Origin: Chitinophagaceae bacterium
Lineage (GTDB): Bacteria; Bacteroidota; Bacteroidia; Chitinophagales; Chitinophagaceae
Direction: 5' to 3'
DNA length: 6,809 nucleotides
Assembly: GCA_947468255.1 (NCBI GenBank)
Contig: CANIMM010000174.1
Span: 1 to 6,809 of the forward strand
The position numbers and the translations under genes were made by a program. The stretch's first letter is position 1; each line of letters starts with the position of its first letter. The notes under the pieces are model-generated. The model saw nothing but the letters and a program-made list of their open reading frames with translations, was not told where the DNA came from and searched no databases. Shown here piece by piece: positions 3,862 to 6,809 of the stretch.

Positions 3862-6501
3862 ATGAAACTATTAACAAAACTGCTTTTTTCGATTTTTTTA
3901 CTTTTGTTCACGGTAAGCGTATATGCTCAATATCCCGGTGCAGCTGGAAGGATGGCAGGACAAAATATGAATGTGGGACATTTTTATGGGAAAATAATCG
4001 ACTCTGCAACCAACAAGCCTATTGAGGCAGCCTCCATTCAACTGCTTCAAAATAAATTTGACTCTATAAGCAAAAAAAGGAAAGATGTAATTGTTGCTGG
4101 TATGCTTACCACCAAAAAAGGTGAATTTAGCCTCGAAAATTTAGCAGTAATGGCATCCTATAAATTGGTGATTACCGCAATTGGCTATAAGAAAAATGAA
4201 CAAAAAGCCGCTTTTGTTTTGAATATGGCTGGAGCTAAACCAGGTGGCGACATGAGCAGCATGTTGAGCGCAGTGGATAAAGACCTTGGTAATATCAAAT
4301 TGCAAACAGATGCACAACAACTAGAAGTGGTAACCGTAACTGCCGACAAGCCATTGCTGACAATGGGAATCGACCGTAAAATTTTTAACGTGGAGAAGAA
4401 TTTATCCAGCGTTGGCGGTACAGCAGTGGATGTAATGAAAAATGTACCCAGCGTTAGTGTTGATATTGATGGAAATGTCAGTCTAAGGAATTCACCACCA
4501 CAAATATTTGTGGATGGCAGACCAACTACTATGACATTGGAACAAATACCTGCTGATGCAATCGCTACGGTAGAAATCATCACCAATCCATCTGCCAAAT
4601 TTGATGCCTCTGGTGGCGGGTCTGGTATATTAAATATCGTTTTGAAAAAGAATCGAAAAGCTGGCTACAATGGAAGTGTTCGCACAAGCATCGATAGCCG
4701 TGGAAAACCCGGCTTTGGTGGTGATATTAATATAAAACAGCAGAAAATCAACTTTTTTGCCTCTACCCAGTCCGGATTTCGCAAAAGCATTTCCTCTGGC
4801 ACCACCACTCGAACTGATTTCAACAACTTAACAACGGGCCATTTGTTCCAGCAGAATGCTCCTATTGGGTTAGGTTTTTTCGGCTTTGGCAGAATGGGGA
4901 TCGATTATTTCATTGACAATCGGAATACCTTAAGTTTGGCTGGCAATTTGGTGGATGGACATTTTGACAACACCGATCAACTAAATATTAATAGGGATAC
5001 CGTTTACAGTAACTATACCATTTCTGACTACGGCAACCGGAATACGAGCAGTAATTTTCACTTTAGAAACTATGGATCAACCCTGAGCTTCAAGCACAAT
5101 TTTGCAAAAGCCAATAAGGAACTTACGGCCGATATGAATTTTAATTACAGTAAAAATGATAACAACAACGAAATTTCCACTCAATATTTTTATCCAACCA
5201 CGAATCCAAAAACACCCCTATTGCACCAAAGTGCTGTAGGAGGTGGTTCCAATAATTTTTATACCGCCCAAATCGACTACTCCAATCCAATTAATAGCAC
5301 CACCAAAATAGAAACCGGTTCAAGAATTGCGATCAGAACATTCAATAGCTTTAACAACAATTTTCTAAAAGACCCCAATGGCAACAATATTTCCATTGCT
5401 TCGATGAACAATAGCTATGAATTTACAGACAGGGTATTGGCTGCATATGCCACTTTTTCGAAACAAATTAAAAAATTCAGTTACCAGCTTGGCTTGAGGG
5501 CAGAGAGTTCAAAATACGATGGAACGCTCATCAACAAGGGACAAAAATTTTCGAATGAATTCCCATTCAGCCTTTTTCCCAGCGCATTTGGAACCTATAA
5601 ACTTACTGACAAGCAGGACCTTCAGTTAAATTACTCCAGAAAGATCAACCGACCCAATTTCTTTCAGTTGATTCCATTTATCGATTATTCCGATTCGCTC
5701 AATCTAAGCAAAGGAAATCCAAATTTGGTTCCTGAGTTTACGACCTTATTGGAATTTTCTTACCAAAATCAATTGAGTAATGGGCATAATTTGCTTTCTA
5801 CCATTTATTTTAAAAACACCAATGACCTGATAGCTAGGTATCAATATCCCGAAAAAAATCCGAATACTGCCGCTAAACCTGATACGGTTTTGCTTACCAG
5901 CTATGCCAATGCTTCTAGAAGCTATAGCTATGGATTAGAACTGACCTCCAAGGATAAAATAACCAAGGTTTGGGATATCACTAGTAACCTGAATCTATTC
6001 AATGTTGTACTAAAAGCGGGTAACCTTCCCGGTGGTGTTGACAATAACCAGTTGAGTTGGTTTTTTAAAATCAGCAACAACTTCAAATTACCCAACAATT
6101 ATTCGATGCAGTTGAGCGGTGACTACCAGGCAAAAACATTGGTACAACCGGGTGGTGGAGCAGGTAGAGGAATGATGTTTGGTGGCGGAAACCTCCCTTC
6201 CGCACAAGGGTATATCAAACCTTTTTATGGTGTAGACATTTCGATTCGAAAGGATTTTTTAAAAAACAATACCGCTTCCCTAACGCTTCAGATGAGTGAT
6301 GTATTCCGTACCAGACTGAACAGTAATTACTCCCAGTCCATCTACTTCATTCAAGAGACTGAACGCCGCAGAGATGCCCAAGTGATGAGACTTAATTTCA
6401 GCTGGCGATTCGGCAAGTTTGATGTATCCTTACTCAAGCGAAAGAACATGAAGGGTGAAATGGAAAGTGGACAACAAAGTATGCAAGGAGCAGGACAATA
6501 G
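3862..6501 (+). CDS. TonB-dependent-receptor-like outer-membrane protein (CarboxypepD_reg-like + plug + barrel family)
   Basis: This 879-residue protein appears full length. The signal peptide is 1-22 (MKLLTKLLFS..., cleavage VYA-Q23). Residues about 40-148 form a carboxypeptidase-regulatory-like beta-sandwich (GHFYGKIIDSATNKPIEAAS, later GEFSLENL and YKLVITAIGYKK). LEVVTVTAD (154-162) resembles a TonB-box segment. The plug spans about 165-262, with DVMKNVPSVSVDIDGNVSLR, PQIFVDGRPT, IEIITNPSAKFDASGG-type residues and GILNIVLKK. The rest is a large beta-barrel of the outer-membrane family 3 type (PF14905-like), including NYSRKINRPNFFQLIPF and SKGNPNLVPE. The last strand ends at SWRFG (847-851), followed by a hydrophilic tail as is common in this family. 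A Gly-rich loop lies near 763-778. Such proteins import or bind large substrates using TonB energy; the substrate cannot be told. No SusD-like partner gene follows, so it is not a classical Sus pair. It ends just before a strong terminator. Confidence 0.93.
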   Translation: MKLLTKLLFSIFLLLFTVSVYAQYPGAAGRMAGQNMNVGHFYGKIIDSATNKPIEAASIQLLQNKFDSISKKRKDVIVAGMLTTKKGEFSLENLAVMASYKLVITAIGYKKNEQKAAFVLNMAGAKPGGDMSSMLSAVDKDLGNIKLQTDAQQLEVVTVTADKPLLTMGIDRKIFNVEKNLSSVGGTAVDVMKNVPSVSVDIDGNVSLRNSPPQIFVDGRPTTMTLEQIPADAIATVEIITNPSAKFDASGGGSGILNIVLKKNRKAGYNGSVRTSIDSRGKPGFGGDINIKQQKINFFASTQSGFRKSISSGTTTRTDFNNLTTGHLFQQNAPIGLGFFGFGRMGIDYFIDNRNTLSLAGNLVDGHFDNTDQLNINRDTVYSNYTISDYGNRNTSSNFHFRNYGSTLSFKHNFAKANKELTADMNFNYSKNDNNNEISTQYFYPTTNPKTPLLHQSAVGGGSNNFYTAQIDYSNPINSTTKIETGSRIAIRTFNSFNNNFLKDPNGNNISIASMNNSYEFTDRVLAAYATFSKQIKKFSYQLGLRAESSKYDGTLINKGQKFSNEFPFSLFPSAFGTYKLTDKQDLQLNYSRKINRPNFFQLIPFIDYSDSLNLSKGNPNLVPEFTTLLEFSYQNQLSNGHNLLSTIYFKNTNDLIARYQYPEKNPNTAAKPDTVLLTSYANASRSYSYGLELTSKDKITKVWDITSNLNLFNVVLKAGNLPGGVDNNQLSWFFKISNNFKLPNNYSMQLSGDYQAKTLVQPGGGAGRGMMFGGGNLPSAQGYIKPFYGVDISIRKDFLKNNTASLTLQMSDVFRTRLNSNYSQSIYFIQETERRRDAQVMRLNFSWRFGKFDVSLLKRKNMKGEMESGQQSMQGAGQ

Positions 6502-6524
6502 TAAATAAGTACGATGCAATTTCC

Positions 6525-6570
6525 GCCCGTTAATAGTAACCTAAATTTACTATTAACGGGCATTTTTTTT
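6525..6570 (+). terminator. Strong intrinsic terminator after the receptor gene
   Basis: GCCCGTTAATAGTAA (6525-6539) pairs perfectly with TTACTATTAACGGGC (6547-6561) around a 7-base loop. One A and a run of eight T (6563-6570) follow. The 15-bp stem with a U-tract starts 24 bases after the receptor stop, so receptor transcription ends here and the gene stands alone. Confidence 0.95.
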
Positions 6571-6809
6571 CAAGGAACCCTTATTTACCCCCCATTTCCA
6601 ACGATCGAAAAACAATCGCTTTGCCTACCAATACTCACCCTAAGGCAAGCTATCGTCATTTAAAATATTTAGTCGACCCTCAAAAAGTTGAAAAGTGCCA
6701 TTCGATAAAGCTTTTGATCAAAATGAATCAATAAAGAACAACTAGATAATCAACCAAATGATTAATAACCTTGCATTTCAACTAGTTTTTTTTGGTAAAA
6801 AAAGGGAAC
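6571..6809. other. Right-end stretch with no recognisable gene; imperfect hairpin
   Basis: No start codon with a supported frame was found on the plus strand. On the minus strand, frames entering from the right edge close within 50 bases, so at most a few C-terminal codons of an outside gene could lie here. An imperfect hairpin occurs: 6612-6626 (ACAATCGCTTTGCCT) with 6643-6656 (AGGCAAGCTATCGT), with two mismatches and one bulge. On the minus strand it is followed by a short GTTTTTC, so it might be a weak terminator for a gene entering from the right. CAACTAG is repeated at 6739 and 6779. TAACCTTG at 6766-6773 resembles a -7 element but has no -33 partner. Confidence 0.45.

Noticed and set aside
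3804..4025. Plus-strand 73-codon ORF overlapping the receptor start
   Set aside because: It is a different frame over the receptor signal peptide. The receptor frame has a proper signal peptide and conserved domains.
4185..4598. Minus-strand 137-codon ORF inside the receptor gene
   Set aside because: It is antisense to the plug domain. Its Ser/Thr/Val-rich translation reflects the complement of receptor codons.
6351..6563. Minus-strand 70-codon ORF at the receptor 3' end
   Set aside because: It starts in the terminator hairpin and is antisense to the receptor C-terminus.

Overview
The window looks like chromosomal DNA from a Bacteroidota bacterium. It is A+T-rich, with envelope genes typical of that phylum: a CarboxypepD_reg-like/plug/outer-membrane-barrel receptor, OmpA-type and lipocalin-like lipoproteins, and signal peptides ending in ...YSQ or ...YAQ. 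Promoters follow the phylum's TTG-N17/19-TAnnTTTG pattern, and no Shine-Dalgarno-like sites were found where they were looked for. Placement below phylum (Sphingobacteriia/Chitinophagia-like) is only a guess.

Left part (1-2335, minus strand): a probable four-gene envelope operon read right to left. It starts from a candidate promoter at about 2308-2335 and encodes an OmpA-family peptidoglycan-binding lipoprotein, a small outer-membrane beta-barrel protein with a GTG start, a lipocalin-like lipoprotein, and the N-terminus of a secreted protein that runs off the left edge. The last two genes are separated by one base (TAACATG). All four products carry export signals, so they probably act together at the outer membrane or periplasm. 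The function of the set is unknown.

Middle (about 2300-2960): roughly 500 bases of very A+T-rich DNA without a convincing gene, holding a 7-bp hairpin, an operator-like dyad and one doubtful 34-codon ORF. Next comes a complete tRNA-His(GTG) transcription unit on the minus strand: a textbook promoter, a tRNA with an encoded G-1 and CCA, and an intrinsic terminator whose stem begins at the tRNA's last base.

Right part (3008-6809, plus strand): a DUF445 membrane protein, then a 245-base gap containing an 11-bp direct repeat spaced 30 bp, then a full-length 879-residue TonB-dependent-receptor-like protein that ends at a strong intrinsic terminator. The last 239 bases hold no recognisable gene, only an imperfect hairpin. 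No mobile element, CRISPR array or defence system was seen. The region is mostly ordinary core or envelope content, and the left operon is the least explained part.
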